The position numbers and the translations under genes were made by a program. 64,000 bases of DNA. Origin: Micromonospora costi. GTDB taxonomy: Bacteria > Actinomycetota > Actinomycetes > Mycobacteriales > Micromonosporaceae. The notes beneath the pieces were generated by a model that was not told the DNA's origin, searched no databases, and was given only the letters and a program-made list of their open reading frames with translations. Positions within the stretch are counted from its first letter, which is position 1; every line of letters starts with the position of its first letter. The stretch spans positions 744,001 through 808,000 of the forward strand of contig NZ_RBAN01000003.1 in the NCBI RefSeq assembly GCF_003626655.1, in the 5' to 3' direction. Positions 41,304 to 49,955 of the stretch are shown in pieces.

Positions 41304-42608
41304 ATGGGTGTCATTCCGCGCCGCCGCCTCGCCGCGGTGGCCCTGGCCGCCGCCACCGCCCTGGTCGTCACCGCCGGCTGCGGTGGCGGCGACTCCGCCG
41401 AGGACGGTCCGATCACGCTCACCGTGGACGTGTTCGGCCAGTTCGGCTACGAGCAGCTGTACCAGGAGTACATGGCCGCCCATCCCGACGTGAAGATCGT
41501 CGAGCGGGGGACCGGCGGCAACCTCGACGAGTACTCGCCCAAGCTGACCCAGTGGCTCGCCGCCGGGAAGGGCGCCGGCGACATCGTCGCCATCGAGGAG
41601 GGGCTGCTCGTCGAGTACAAGGCCAACCCCGGCAACTTCGTGAACCTGCTCGACCACGGCGCCGCCGACCTCAAGGGCAACTTCCTCGACTGGAAGTGGA
41701 ACGCCGGGCTCACCGCCGACGGGAAGCAGCTCATCGGCCTCGGCACGGACGTCGGCGGGATGGCCATGTGCTACCGCAAGGACCTGTTCGCCAAGGCCGG
41801 CCTCCCCACCGAGCGGGACGCCGTCTCGAAGCTGTGGCCCACCTGGCCGGACTACATCCGCGTCGGGGAGCAGTTCGCGGCGAAGCAGACCGGGGCCTCC
41901 TTCGTGGACGCCGCCACCAACACCTTCAACACCATCCTGCTCCAGACCGCGGGCAACACCCAGGGCTACAGCTACTACGACACCAGTGACAACCTCGTGG
42001 TGGACAGCAACCCCGCGGTGCGGCAGGCGTGGGACACCACCATGGACATCGTCGACTCGGGCCTCGCCGGGAAGTACCTCGCCTGGTCCGAGGAGTGGGT
42101 CTCCGCGTTCAAGCAGGCGAAGTTCGCCACGATCGCATGCCCGGCCTGGATGACCGGGGTGATCGAGGGCAACGCCGGGCCGTCCGCGAAGGGCAAGTGG
42201 GACATCGCCCGGGTGCCCGGCAACGGCGGCAACTGGGGCGGGTCGTACCTCGCGGTGCCGAAGCAGAGCAAGCACCAGGCCCGGGCGATCGAGCTGGCCA
42301 AGTTCCTGACCAGCGCCAAGGGGCAGATCGGCGCGTTCAAGGCCAAGGGCCCCCTGCCCTCCTCGCCCCAGGCGCTCGACGACCCGGCCATCGCCGACGC
42401 CACGAACGCGTACTTCTCCGACGCGCCCGTGGGGCAGATCTTCGCCGCCGGCGCGAAGAACCTGAAGCCGGTCTACATGGGCCCGAAGAACCAGGCCGTC
42501 CGTACGGAGGTGGAGAACGCGGTACGCACCGTCGAGCTGGGCCAGCGCAGCCCCGCGCAGGGCTGGACCGACGCGGTGGCCAACGCGAAGAAGGCCGCCG
42601 CCAAGTAG
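41304..42608 (+). CDS. Sugar ABC transporter substrate-binding lipoprotein (CebE-like)
   Basis: A 434-residue extracellular solute-binding protein of family 1. The signal ends in the lipobox VTAGC (residues ~18-30), so it is tethered to the membrane. The mature part has PITLTVDVFGQFGYEQLYQ, SPKLTQWLAAGKGAGDIVAI and a late KQSKHQARAIELAKFLTSAK, all typical. With a GH1 beta-glucosidase and a LacI regulator in the operon, cellobiose or another beta-glucoside is the likely ligand. It precedes the two permease genes. No ATPase gene is present, so a shared MsiK-type ATPase elsewhere probably drives the transporter. Confidence 0.9.
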   Translation: MGVIPRRRLAAVALAAATALVVTAGCGGGDSAEDGPITLTVDVFGQFGYEQLYQEYMAAHPDVKIVERGTGGNLDEYSPKLTQWLAAGKGAGDIVAIEEGLLVEYKANPGNFVNLLDHGAADLKGNFLDWKWNAGLTADGKQLIGLGTDVGGMAMCYRKDLFAKAGLPTERDAVSKLWPTWPDYIRVGEQFAAKQTGASFVDAATNTFNTILLQTAGNTQGYSYYDTSDNLVVDSNPAVRQAWDTTMDIVDSGLAGKYLAWSEEWVSAFKQAKFATIACPAWMTGVIEGNAGPSAKGKWDIARVPGNGGNWGGSYLAVPKQSKHQARAIELAKFLTSAKGQIGAFKAKGPLPSSPQALDDPAIADATNAYFSDAPVGQIFAAGAKNLKPVYMGPKNQAVRTEVENAVRTVELGQRSPAQGWTDAVANAKKAAAK

Positions 42609-42619
42609 CCCGAGCCAGC

Positions 42620-42687
42620 GTGCGGGCGGGCCCCGGAGGCCGCGCCGGCGATCCGCCGGCCCGGTGTGACACGGGTCCCGCCCGCAC
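42620..42687 (+). promoter_or_regulatory. Stem-loop between the binding-protein gene and first permease gene
   Basis: GTGCGGGCGGG (42620-42630) pairs perfectly with CCCGCCCGCAC (42677-42687), and an inner hairpin CCGGCG-ATC-CGCCGG lies at 42645-42659. Such intercistronic structures usually reduce read-through or protect the upstream mRNA, giving more binding protein than permease. Confidence 0.6.
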
Positions 42688-42708
42688 CGCGGAAAGGAAC
42701 CCCTGGGC

Positions 42709-43710
42709 ATGACCGTCCAGCTCGACGCCCGCCCGCCGGTCACACCGGCGCCGCACCGCCGCCGGTCGCCGAGTGTCCGGCTCAGCCGGCTCGACACCCG
42801 GTTCTCCCCGTACCTCTACATCGCCCCGTTCTTCCTGATCTTCGGGGTCTTCGGCGCGTACCCGCTGGTCTACACGTTCTGGGTCTCGCTGCACGACTGG
42901 GACCTGCTCGGCAGCGACCACGCGTTCGTCGGTGCGGAGAACTACACCCGGCTCCTCGCCGACCCCGACTTCTGGCACGCGGTGGTCAACACCCTCGGCA
43001 TCTTCGTCATCTCCACCGTCCCGCAGCTGCTCGCCGCGCTCTGGCTGGCGAACCTGCTCAACCGCCGGCTGCGGTTCCGCACCGGCTGGCGGATGGCCGT
43101 GCTCATTCCCAACGTCACCTCCACCGCGGCCGTGGCGATCGTGTTCGGGGTGCTCTTCAGCCGCGAGTTCGGCATGGTCAACTGGCTGCTCGACGTGGTC
43201 GGGCTGGATCCGGTGGAGTGGAAGTCGAACCGGTTCGCCTCCTGGGTGGCCATCTCGGCCATGGTGGACTGGCGGTGGACCGGCTACAACGCGCTGATCT
43301 TCCTGGCCGCCATGCAGGCCATCCCCCGCGACCTGTACGAGTCCGCGGCGATCGACGGCGCGAACCGGGCCCGGCAGTTCTGGTCGATCACCGTGCCGCT
43401 GCTCAGACCCACGATCATCTTCTGCGTCATCATCTCCACCATCGGCGGGCTCCAGCTCTTCACCGAGCCCCGGCTCTTCCACTCCGGCACCAACCCCATC
43501 CGCGGCGGGCCGCTGCGCGAGTCGCAGACGGTGACCATGTACATGTTCGAGAACGCCTTCGCGCCGCATTACAACTTCGGGTACGGCTCGGCCGTCGCCT
43601 GGCTGCTCTTCGCGCTGATCGCCGTGGTCGCGGCCGTCAACGTGGCGATCATCCGGCGGCTCGGCGGGCGTACGCCGGGCGGCCGGGCGGCGATGGGAGA
43701 GCTTCCATGA
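42709..43710 (+). CDS. Sugar ABC transporter permease (CebF-like)
   Basis: A 333-residue inner-membrane permease with six predicted helices, starting at FSPYLYIAPFFLIFGVFGAY. The ATPase-contact loop (EAA-like) is YESAAIDGANRARQFWSITVP. It forms the channel with the second permease. A ribosome site GGAAAGGA precedes the ATG. The stop overlaps the next start (ATGA), so translation is coupled. Confidence 0.9.
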   Translation: MTVQLDARPPVTPAPHRRRSPSVRLSRLDTRFSPYLYIAPFFLIFGVFGAYPLVYTFWVSLHDWDLLGSDHAFVGAENYTRLLADPDFWHAVVNTLGIFVISTVPQLLAALWLANLLNRRLRFRTGWRMAVLIPNVTSTAAVAIVFGVLFSREFGMVNWLLDVVGLDPVEWKSNRFASWVAISAMVDWRWTGYNALIFLAAMQAIPRDLYESAAIDGANRARQFWSITVPLLRPTIIFCVIISTIGGLQLFTEPRLFHSGTNPIRGGPLRESQTVTMYMFENAFAPHYNFGYGSAVAWLLFALIAVVAAVNVAIIRRLGGRTPGGRAAMGELP

Positions 43711-44540
43711 GCCGGCTCTGGCGGGCCAGCCCGCTCACCTACCTGGCCCTGGTCCTCGCCACCGTGACGTCGATCTTCCCGATCTACTGGATGTTCGTGG
43801 TGGCCAGCCGCTCCAGCGACGCCATGGGACAGCTGCCACCGCCGGTCACCCCCGGGGGCAACCTGGGCGCCAACATCGCCCGGCTGTTCGGCAACACCGA
43901 CGCGTACTTCCTGACCGGTCTCATCAACTCGACGATCGTGGCGGGCACGGTCACCGTCTCGGTGGTCCTCTTCTCCAGCCTGGCCGGGTTCGCCTTCGCG
44001 AAGCTGCGCTTCCGCGGCCGGAACGCGCTGCTGCTGGTGATCATCGCGACCATGATGGTGCCGACCCAGCTCGGCGTCATCCCGCTGTACCTGCTCATGA
44101 CGAAGCTGAACTGGAACGACCGGCTGCCCGCGGTGATCGTCCCGGCGCTGGTCACCGGGTTCGGCGTGTTCATGATGCGGCAGTACGCCGGCCAGGCGGT
44201 CAGCGACGAGCTGATCGAGGCGGCCCGGGTGGACGGCTGCGGCACCGCACGGATCTGGTGGAACGTGGTGGTGCCGGCGTTGCGCCCGGCCGCCGCGGTG
44301 CTCGGGCTGCTCACGTTCATGACGACCTGGAACGACTTCCTCTGGCCGTACGCTGTGCTGAACGACCCGGAGAACCCGACCGTGCAGCTCTCGCTACGGG
44401 CGCTCTCGGACGGGTACTACCAGGACATGTCGCAGGTGTTCACCGGCACGGCCCTCGCGACGCTGCCCCTGCTGCTGGTCTTCGTCCTGTTCGGCCGCCA
44501 GATCATCGGCGGGATCATGGAAGGTGCGGTCAAGGCGTGA
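43707..44540 (+). CDS. Sugar ABC transporter permease (CebG-like)
   Basis: A 277-residue permease with six helices; it begins TYLALVLATVTSIFPIYWMF. The EAA-like loop is LIEAARVDGCGTARIWWNVVVP. Its ATG at 43707 overlaps the first permease stop by 4 bp, and its own stop overlaps the GTG of the beta-glucosidase gene, so all three are coupled. Preferred substrate: a beta-glucoside, by context. Confidence 0.9.
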   Translation: MSRLWRASPLTYLALVLATVTSIFPIYWMFVVASRSSDAMGQLPPPVTPGGNLGANIARLFGNTDAYFLTGLINSTIVAGTVTVSVVLFSSLAGFAFAKLRFRGRNALLLVIIATMMVPTQLGVIPLYLLMTKLNWNDRLPAVIVPALVTGFGVFMMRQYAGQAVSDELIEAARVDGCGTARIWWNVVVPALRPAAAVLGLLTFMTTWNDFLWPYAVLNDPENPTVQLSLRALSDGYYQDMSQVFTGTALATLPLLLVFVLFGRQIIGGIMEGAVKA

Positions 44541-45919
44541 GCAGTCTCCGATTTCCCGAGAACTTCCTCTGGGGCGCCGCCACCGCCGCGTACCAGATCG
44601 AGGGCGCGGCGCGCGACGACGGGCGCGGCCCCTCCATCTGGGACACCTTCAGCCGCACCCCCGGTCGCGTGCACCAGGGGCACACCGGGGACGTCGCCTG
44701 CGACCACTACCACCGGTACGCCGAGGACGTGGCGCTCATGGCCGAGCTGGGGCTGCGCGCGTACCGTTTCTCGATCGCCTGGCCGCGGATCCAGCCGGAC
44801 GGCACCGGCCCGGTCAACCCGCGCGGCCTCGACTTCTACGACCGGCTGGTGGACGCCCTGCTGGCCCGGGGCATCGACCCGATCGTCACGCTGTACCACT
44901 GGGACCTCCCGCAGAGCCTGGGAGACCGCGGCGGCTGGACCAACCGGGAGACCGCCGAGCACTTCGCGACGTACGCCGCCGCCACGTACGGCCGGCTCGG
45001 CGACCGTGTCGACGTCTGGACCACGCTCAACGAGCCGTGGTGCTCCGCGTACCTGGGCTACGGCAGCGGCGTCCACGCGCCAGGCGAGCAGGACCCGGCG
45101 GCGGCCTTCACCGCCGTGCACCACCTGCTGCTCGGGCACGGCCTGGCGGCGCGGGCGCTGCGCGCGGCCGGCGCGCGGACCATCGGCATCACCCTCAACC
45201 CCGCCGACGTACGCCCGGCGGACGGGTCCAGCGCCGCCGACGCGGCGGCCGTACGCCTGGTCGACGGCCTGCACAACCGCATCTTCCTGGACCCGTTGCT
45301 CGCCGGCGGCTACGCCGAGGACGTGCGGGAGCACGTGGGCCGGATCGTCGAGCCGACGTTCGTGCGGGACGGGGACGAGAAGCTGATCGCCGCGCCCATC
45401 GACCTGCTCGGGATCAACTACTACCAGCCGACGTACGTGGCCGGCCGGCCGGACGGCGCCGGCGGCGGGGGCGCGTACCCGGGCACCGACGGCGCGGTGG
45501 AGTTCCTTCCGCCGGTCGGCCCGCTGACCGACATGGGGTGGATGGTCGAACCGGCCGGGCTGACCCGGCTGCTGGAGCGGATCGCCACCGACTATCCGGG
45601 GGTACCGCTGCTCATCACCGAGAACGGCGCCGCGTACCCCGACAAGCCCGGTGCCGACTTCCCCGGCGGTCCGTCGCAGGTCCTCGACACCGACCGGATC
45701 GCCTACCTGGAGGGGCACCTGCGCGCGGCGCACGAGGCGATCTCCCGGGGCGTGGACCTCCGTGGCTATCTCGTATGGTCGTTGCTGGACAACTTCGAGT
45801 GGGCGGAGGGCTACCGCAGGCGGTTCGGGATCGTGCACGTCGACTACCTGACCCAGCGCCGCACACCGAAGTCCAGCGCCCGGTGGTACCAGGAGGTGAT
45901 CTCCCGGAACGGGCTGTGA
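44537..45919 (+). CDS. Family GH1 beta-glucosidase
   Basis: A 460-residue intracellular glycoside hydrolase that splits cellobiose and other beta-glucosides after import. The first signature is FPENFLWGAATAAYQIEGAA. The acid/base glutamate is in VWTTLNEPWCSAYLGY (about residue 165). The nucleophile is in LLITENGAAYPD (about 365). There is no signal peptide. The length fits GH1. It is coupled to the permease gene and followed 22 bp later by the LacI regulator. Confidence 0.95.
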   Translation: MSSLRFPENFLWGAATAAYQIEGAARDDGRGPSIWDTFSRTPGRVHQGHTGDVACDHYHRYAEDVALMAELGLRAYRFSIAWPRIQPDGTGPVNPRGLDFYDRLVDALLARGIDPIVTLYHWDLPQSLGDRGGWTNRETAEHFATYAAATYGRLGDRVDVWTTLNEPWCSAYLGYGSGVHAPGEQDPAAAFTAVHHLLLGHGLAARALRAAGARTIGITLNPADVRPADGSSAADAAAVRLVDGLHNRIFLDPLLAGGYAEDVREHVGRIVEPTFVRDGDEKLIAAPIDLLGINYYQPTYVAGRPDGAGGGGAYPGTDGAVEFLPPVGPLTDMGWMVEPAGLTRLLERIATDYPGVPLLITENGAAYPDKPGADFPGGPSQVLDTDRIAYLEGHLRAAHEAISRGVDLRGYLVWSLLDNFEWAEGYRRRFGIVHVDYLTQRRTPKSSARWYQEVISRNGL

Positions 45920-45941
45920 CACGAGCGGGGGGAAGTCGGCG

Positions 45942-46949
45942 ATGACGACGGCGCAACGACCGACGCTCGAAGCGGTGGCCCGCCGGGCCGGGGTCTCCCG
46001 GGCCACCGTCTCGCGCGTGGTGAACGGCTCCACCACGGTCGCCGAGCCCATCCGGGAGGCGGTGCACCGGGCGGTGGAGGAGCTGGGGTACGTGCCGAAC
46101 CTGGCCGCCCGCAGCCTCGTCACCCAGCGGACCGACTCCATCGCCCTGGTCATGCCGGAGGCGGCCACCCGGGTCTTCTCCGACGACCAGTTCTTTCCCG
46201 GCATCATCCGCGGGGTCAGCCAGGAGCTGGAGGCCGCCGACAAGCAGCTCGTGCTGATGCTCGCCGGCTCGCCGGCCGGGCACGAGCGGGTCGCCCGCTA
46301 CACGACCGGCCGGCACGTCGACGGCGTGCTGTTCGCGTCGTTGCACGCGGCCGACCCGCTGCCCGCCCGGCTCGCCCGGCTCGGCATCCCGGTCGTGTGC
46401 AGCGGCCGGCCGCTCGACGACGCCCCGCTCCCCTACGTGGACGTGGACCACGTGAGCGGGGTGGGCCGCGCCGTCCGGCACCTCATCGACAGCGGCCGGC
46501 GACGGATCGCCACCATCGCCGGCCCGCAGGACATGGTGGCGGGCATCGAGCGGCTCGCCGGCTACCGGGACACGGTGGCCGCCGCCGGGCTGGCCGAACG
46601 GGTGGCGACCGGGGACTTCACCCGGGAGTCCGGGGCGGCCGCCATGCGGCGCCTGCTCGACGCGCATCCCGACCTGGACGCCGTCTTCGTCGCCTCCGAC
46701 CTCATGGCGCAGGCCGCGCTGCGTACGCTGCGCGAGGCGGGCAGGCGGGTGCCCGACGACGTGGCCGTGATCGGTTTCGACGACACCGAGACAGCGGCCT
46801 ACACCGAGCCGCCGCTGACCACCGTCCGCCAGCCCATCCAGGAAATCGGCCGGCAGATGACCCGGCAGCTGCTGCGGCTCGCGGCCGGGGAGACCATCGA
46901 GCCGGCGGTCACGCTCCCCACCGAGCTGATCCTGCGCGAATCCGCCTGA
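45942..46949 (+). CDS. LacI-family repressor of the beta-glucoside operon (CebR/BglR-like)
   Basis: A 335-residue repressor. The helix-turn-helix is TLEAVARRAGVSRATVSRVV and the hinge helix is YVPNLAARSLVTQRT. The rest is a periplasmic-binding-like sugar domain (IALVMPEAATRVFSD, VIGFDDTETAAYTEPPLTTV). It closes the operon and should bind the AGAGAGCGCTCTCT-type sites at 41194-41252. Imported beta-glucoside is the likely inducer, so the operon has negative feedback. Confidence 0.92.
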   Translation: MTTAQRPTLEAVARRAGVSRATVSRVVNGSTTVAEPIREAVHRAVEELGYVPNLAARSLVTQRTDSIALVMPEAATRVFSDDQFFPGIIRGVSQELEAADKQLVLMLAGSPAGHERVARYTTGRHVDGVLFASLHAADPLPARLARLGIPVVCSGRPLDDAPLPYVDVDHVSGVGRAVRHLIDSGRRRIATIAGPQDMVAGIERLAGYRDTVAAAGLAERVATGDFTRESGAAAMRRLLDAHPDLDAVFVASDLMAQAALRTLREAGRRVPDDVAVIGFDDTETAAYTEPPLTTVRQPIQEIGRQMTRQLLRLAAGETIEPAVTLPTELILRESA

Positions 46950-47010
46950 ACCGACCGGCGGCGCCGTTAATCGGTCGAGGGCCGGACGACCCGGCGGTAG
47001 CCTCGCGCGG

Positions 47011-47424
47011 ATGACCGGACCCGTACGCCTGATCCCCGTCCCCGATCTCTCCACGGTCGCCGAGTACGCGTACGCGGCCACCGTCGAACCACCGGCCCGG
47101 CTGGTGTTCACGGCCGGCGCGTGCCCGTTGGACGGCGAGGGCCGTACCGTGGCTCCGGGCGACCACGCTGCACAGACCCGACAGGTGATGGCCAACCTCG
47201 CGACCGCCCTCGCGGCGGCCGGCGCCCGCCTCGACGACGTGGTCAAGACGACCGTCTACGTGGCGTCGCCCCGACAGGAGGACCTGGTCGCGGTCTGGCA
47301 GGTGGTACGGGACGCGTTCGGCGACCACGAACCGCCGAGCACGCTGCTCGGGGTGGCCGTGCTCGGCTACTCCGACCAGCTGGTCGAGGTCGAGGCGATC
47401 GCCGCGGTGCGCAACGATGGCTGA
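47011..47424 (+). CDS. RidA-family deaminase
   Basis: A 137-residue Rid/YjgF protein. Members hydrolyse reactive enamine or imine intermediates in the cytoplasm. The fold elements LVFTAGACPLDGEGRTVAPG and LDDVVKTTVYVASPRQEDLV are clear. The catalytic arginine common in RidA proper is not obvious near the C-terminus (LVEVEAIAAVRN), so it may belong to another Rid subgroup. TAGCCT lies 7 nt before the ATG. Its stop overlaps the next start by 8 bp. Confidence 0.85.
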   Translation: MTGPVRLIPVPDLSTVAEYAYAATVEPPARLVFTAGACPLDGEGRTVAPGDHAAQTRQVMANLATALAAAGARLDDVVKTTVYVASPRQEDLVAVWQVVRDAFGDHEPPSTLLGVAVLGYSDQLVEVEAIAAVRNDG

Positions 47425-48322
47425 CCCCCGGATCCGCACCGCCCGGCCCGACGACGCCGCGGACGTGGTGGCGCTGCGCGCCATCGTCTACCCGTACCTG
47501 GTGCGAGGGGTCGCCTCGACCCGGCAGATGATCGCCGAGCCGCCGCCCGACGAGGAGTGGACGGCGTTCGTGGCCGAGGTCGACGCCCGGGTGGTCGGCT
47601 GGGTGTCGGCGTACCGGAACATCCGCACCTCCGAGCCCGACTTCGGCGAGGTCTCGCTGCTGCACACGCATCCCGAGCACCGTGGCCGGGGCATCGGCAC
47701 CGCCCTCCTGGAGGCGGCACTCGACCACCTCCGCCCGCTCGGGGTGCGGCGCGTCCGCACCTGGGCCCTGGAGGAGTCCCTGCCGTTCGCCCGCCGGCAC
47801 AACTTCACGCCCAGCCGGGAGATGCGCTACTCGGCGCTCGACCTGGATCCGGTGCCGTCGATGCCGGCGGCACCCGCGGGCGTACGGTGGCGGCCGCTGA
47901 CCGACCTGGACCCGGAGCGGCTCTACCGGGCGGAGGTCGCCGCGGCCTCGGACGAGCCGGGTGACGTGCCCTCGGACGCGGTCACCTACGAGATCTGGCG
48001 GTACGACGTCTGGGAGAACCTCGGCCTGGACAAGGACGCGAGCACGGCCGCCGAGGTGGACGGTGAGGTGGTGGCGTTCAGCCTGGTCAAACGGGACGGC
48101 GACCGGATGTGGTCGGACTACACGGCCACCGTGCCGCGCTACCGCGGGCGGGGGCTGGCCCGCCTCACCAAGCAGGCGGCGCTGCACCGGGCCGCCGCCG
48201 GCGGGGTGCGCACGGCGTACACCTCGAACGACGAGGCGAACGCCCCCATGCTGGCGGTCAACGCCCGGCTCGGCTACCGGCCGGTGGCCACGCAGTGGTC
48301 CTGCCTGCGTGACCTGACCTGA
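47417..48322 (+). CDS. GNAT acetyltransferase with two domains
   Basis: A 301-residue protein with tandem GNAT domains. The first has the acetyl-CoA loop HPEHRGRGIGTALL (residues ~85-98) and the second has PRYRGRGLARLTKQ (residues ~235). The two-domain shape recalls mycothiol synthase MshD, but the sequence lacks the features I associate with MshD, so I do not assign it. It is translationally coupled to RidA and overlaps the 3' end of mca on the other strand by 65 bp. Confidence 0.8.
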   Translation: MADPRIRTARPDDAADVVALRAIVYPYLVRGVASTRQMIAEPPPDEEWTAFVAEVDARVVGWVSAYRNIRTSEPDFGEVSLLHTHPEHRGRGIGTALLEAALDHLRPLGVRRVRTWALEESLPFARRHNFTPSREMRYSALDLDPVPSMPAAPAGVRWRPLTDLDPERLYRAEVAAASDEPGDVPSDAVTYEIWRYDVWENLGLDKDASTAAEVDGEVVAFSLVKRDGDRMWSDYTATVPRYRGRGLARLTKQAALHRAAAGGVRTAYTSNDEANAPMLAVNARLGYRPVATQWSCLRDLT

Positions 48323-49169
48323 GCCCCGCGAAGAGGTCGTCCTCCGGCCGGCTCACCGGCACCCGCGTCTCGGCCAGCTCGTAGTCCTCGGTCGGCCAGA
48401 CCCGCCGCTCGATGTCCCGGGAGTGGGCGAAGAAGGGGTGCGCCGGGTCGGCCTGCGTGGCGTGCGCGAGCAGCGCCCGGTCCCGGGTGGCGAAGTGCTC
48501 GGCGCAGGCGATCCGGGTGGTGACGGGTGGCTCCGGCAGGCCCTCGGGCAGCTCCCGCAGCACCTCGTCCATCGCCGACGGAAGCCCGGCGGCCCGGGTG
48601 GCGTCGTGCAGCGCCTGGAACCAGGCACGGCTGAACGAGACCAGATAGTAGAGCTTCGCGACGGCCCACGCCGAGCCCGCCTCGGGGTTGGCGGCCGGAT
48701 CGGCGGCGACGTCGAACGCGTGGCGGGCGACCCGGTGGGCCATCACGTGGTCCGGATGCGGGTATCCGCCGGTCGGGTCGTACGTCACAAGGACCTGCGG
48801 GCGGAACTCGCGAACCAGCGCGACCAGCGGGGCCGCGGCCACGTCGACCGGGAGCCGGGCGAACGCGTCGGCGGGCAGGTCGGCGCCGCCGGCCGGCAGT
48901 CCGGAGTCGACGAAGTCGAGGAACCGCTGCCGTACGCCGAGCACCGCCGCCGCCCGCGCCATCTCCTCCCGGCGGACGCGGCCCAGGTTGGCACGCACCT
49001 CCGGGATGTCCAGGGCGGGATTGAGGACGTCGCCCCGCTCGCCCCCGGTGCAGGTCACCACGAGCACGTCCACGCCCTCGGCCGCGTACCGGGCCAGGGT
49101 CGCCGCGCCCTTGCTGGACTCGTCGTCGGGGTGCGCGTGCACGGCCATCAGTCGCAGGGAGTCGGTCAT
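48258..49169 (-). CDS. mca: Mycothiol S-conjugate amidase
   Basis: Mca splits mycothiol S-conjugates to release the mercapturic acid for export, detoxifying electrophiles. The 303-residue zinc amidase of the PIG-L/LmbE family has the metal motif MAVHAHPDDESSKGAAT at residues 8-24, then VVTCTGGERGDVLN, VLVTYDPTGGYPHPDHVMAH, and FATRDRALLAHATQADP. A nonconserved tail of ~20 residues at the C-terminus overlaps the GNAT gene. It precedes no other mycothiol gene, but mshA is ~11 kb away. Confidence 0.9.
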   Translation of the reverse strand: MTDSLRLMAVHAHPDDESSKGAATLARYAAEGVDVLVVTCTGGERGDVLNPALDIPEVRANLGRVRREEMARAAAVLGVRQRFLDFVDSGLPAGGADLPADAFARLPVDVAAAPLVALVREFRPQVLVTYDPTGGYPHPDHVMAHRVARHAFDVAADPAANPEAGSAWAVAKLYYLVSFSRAWFQALHDATRAAGLPSAMDEVLRELPEGLPEPPVTTRIACAEHFATRDRALLAHATQADPAHPFFAHSRDIERRVWPTEDYELAETRVPVSRPEDDLFAGLRSGHAGRTTAWPPAGSRAGR

Positions 49170-49170
49170 G

Positions 49171-49788
49171 TCAATCCCCTGCGGTGGCGAGCAGGTCGAA
49201 GGCGCGGGCCCCGGCCTCGGCGAGGATCCCGGCCACCTGCTCCTCGTCGTGCCCGGCCCGGATCAACCGGAACGCCTCGGCGAAGAGCACCCGGTACGCC
49301 CCGGCGAGCTGCGCGGCGACCAGCCGCGCCGTGAGGTCGTCGCCGGCCGTCGCCGGCTCGGCGGCGAGCTGCGCGGCGAGCGCCCGTTCCCGCAGGTCGA
49401 ACAGCTCCCGCAGACGGGCGGCGAGCGCGGGGCTGTCCTCCACGAGGCGTACGAAGGGCTCGCCCGCGAACCCGACCGCCGCCTCGCGCCGTGCCACCGC
49501 CTCGGCGTACCGCCGGCGCAGCGCGTCCCGCACCGGTTCGCCGGCCGGCCGCTCGGCGACGGCGCGGGCCAGCAGCGCCACGAACTCCTCGGCGATGTCG
49601 AGGACCAGGTCCTCCTTGCGCGGGAAGTAGTTCGTCACGGTCATCTTCGCTACCCCGGCCGCCGCCGCGATCTCCGCGATGGTCACCCGCTCGTAGCCGC
49701 GTTCCAGAAACAGCCGGGTCGCGATGTCCGAAATGGACTGCCGCGTCTGCCGCTTCTTGCGTTCGCGGAGGCTGCCGTCGATCGTCAC
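49171..49788 (-). CDS. TetR-family transcriptional regulator
   Basis: A 205-residue regulator. The helix-turn-helix is RVTIAEIAAAAGVAKMTVTNYF within residues ~15-60, and the C-terminal domain is a helical ligand pocket. I take the GTG at 49788 because TATGCT (49801-49796) sits 7 nt upstream; an ATG at 49800 would overlap that box. The AT-rich palindrome at 49813-49824 is a plausible autoregulatory operator. Targets are unknown; mca lies 1 bp downstream in the same direction. Confidence 0.85.
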   Translation of the reverse strand: MTIDGSLRERKKRQTRQSISDIATRLFLERGYERVTIAEIAAAAGVAKMTVTNYFPRKEDLVLDIAEEFVALLARAVAERPAGEPVRDALRRRYAEAVARREAAVGFAGEPFVRLVEDSPALAARLRELFDLRERALAAQLAAEPATAGDDLTARLVAAQLAGAYRVLFAEAFRLIRAGHDEEQVAGILAEAGARAFDLLATAGD

Positions 49789-49812
49789 GCCGGCCAGCAT
49801 ACATGGGTCCGA

Positions 49813-49824
49813 CCTAAAAATAGG
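49813..49824. promoter_or_regulatory. Possible TetR operator
   Basis: CCTAAAAATAGG has 4-bp palindromic ends, and a further GGCCTAAAG half-site lies nearby. It is in the divergent region upstream of the TetR gene and over its likely -35 region. Confidence 0.45.
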
Positions 49825-49879
49825 CTTGGCCTAAAGATCGGCCCGCCCTAGCCTGGTCGCCCGACGGAAGGAGGAGCGC

Positions 49880-49903
49880 ATGAACCTGCGCATCACCTGG
49901 TGA
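49880..49903 (+). CDS. Seven-codon ORF with strong ribosome site
   Basis: ATG AAC CTG CGC ATC ACC TGG TGA encodes MNLRITW. GGAAGGAGGAG lies directly upstream, a far stronger ribosome site than most genes here. No larger gene follows on this strand; a GC-rich hairpin begins 14 nt after the stop. It could be a remnant of a deleted gene, a leader peptide, or chance. Confidence 0.35.
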   Translation: MNLRITW

Positions 49904-49916
49904 CGGACGACGGCCC

Positions 49917-49950
49917 GCCCGGCCCGTGCGACTTCGCGTGCGGGCCGGGC
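49917..49950. terminator. GC-rich hairpin between the mini-ORF and the macro-domain gene
   Basis: GCCCGGCCCG (49917-49926) pairs perfectly with CGGGCCGGGC (49941-49950). It lies just past the stop of the minus-strand macro-domain gene and may terminate that operon. Confidence 0.55.
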
Positions 49951-49955
49951 CGGGC

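Noticed and set aside
47417..48322. Mycothiol synthase MshD
   Set aside because: It has two GNAT domains but lacks the features I associate with MshD; a generic tandem GNAT protein is safer.
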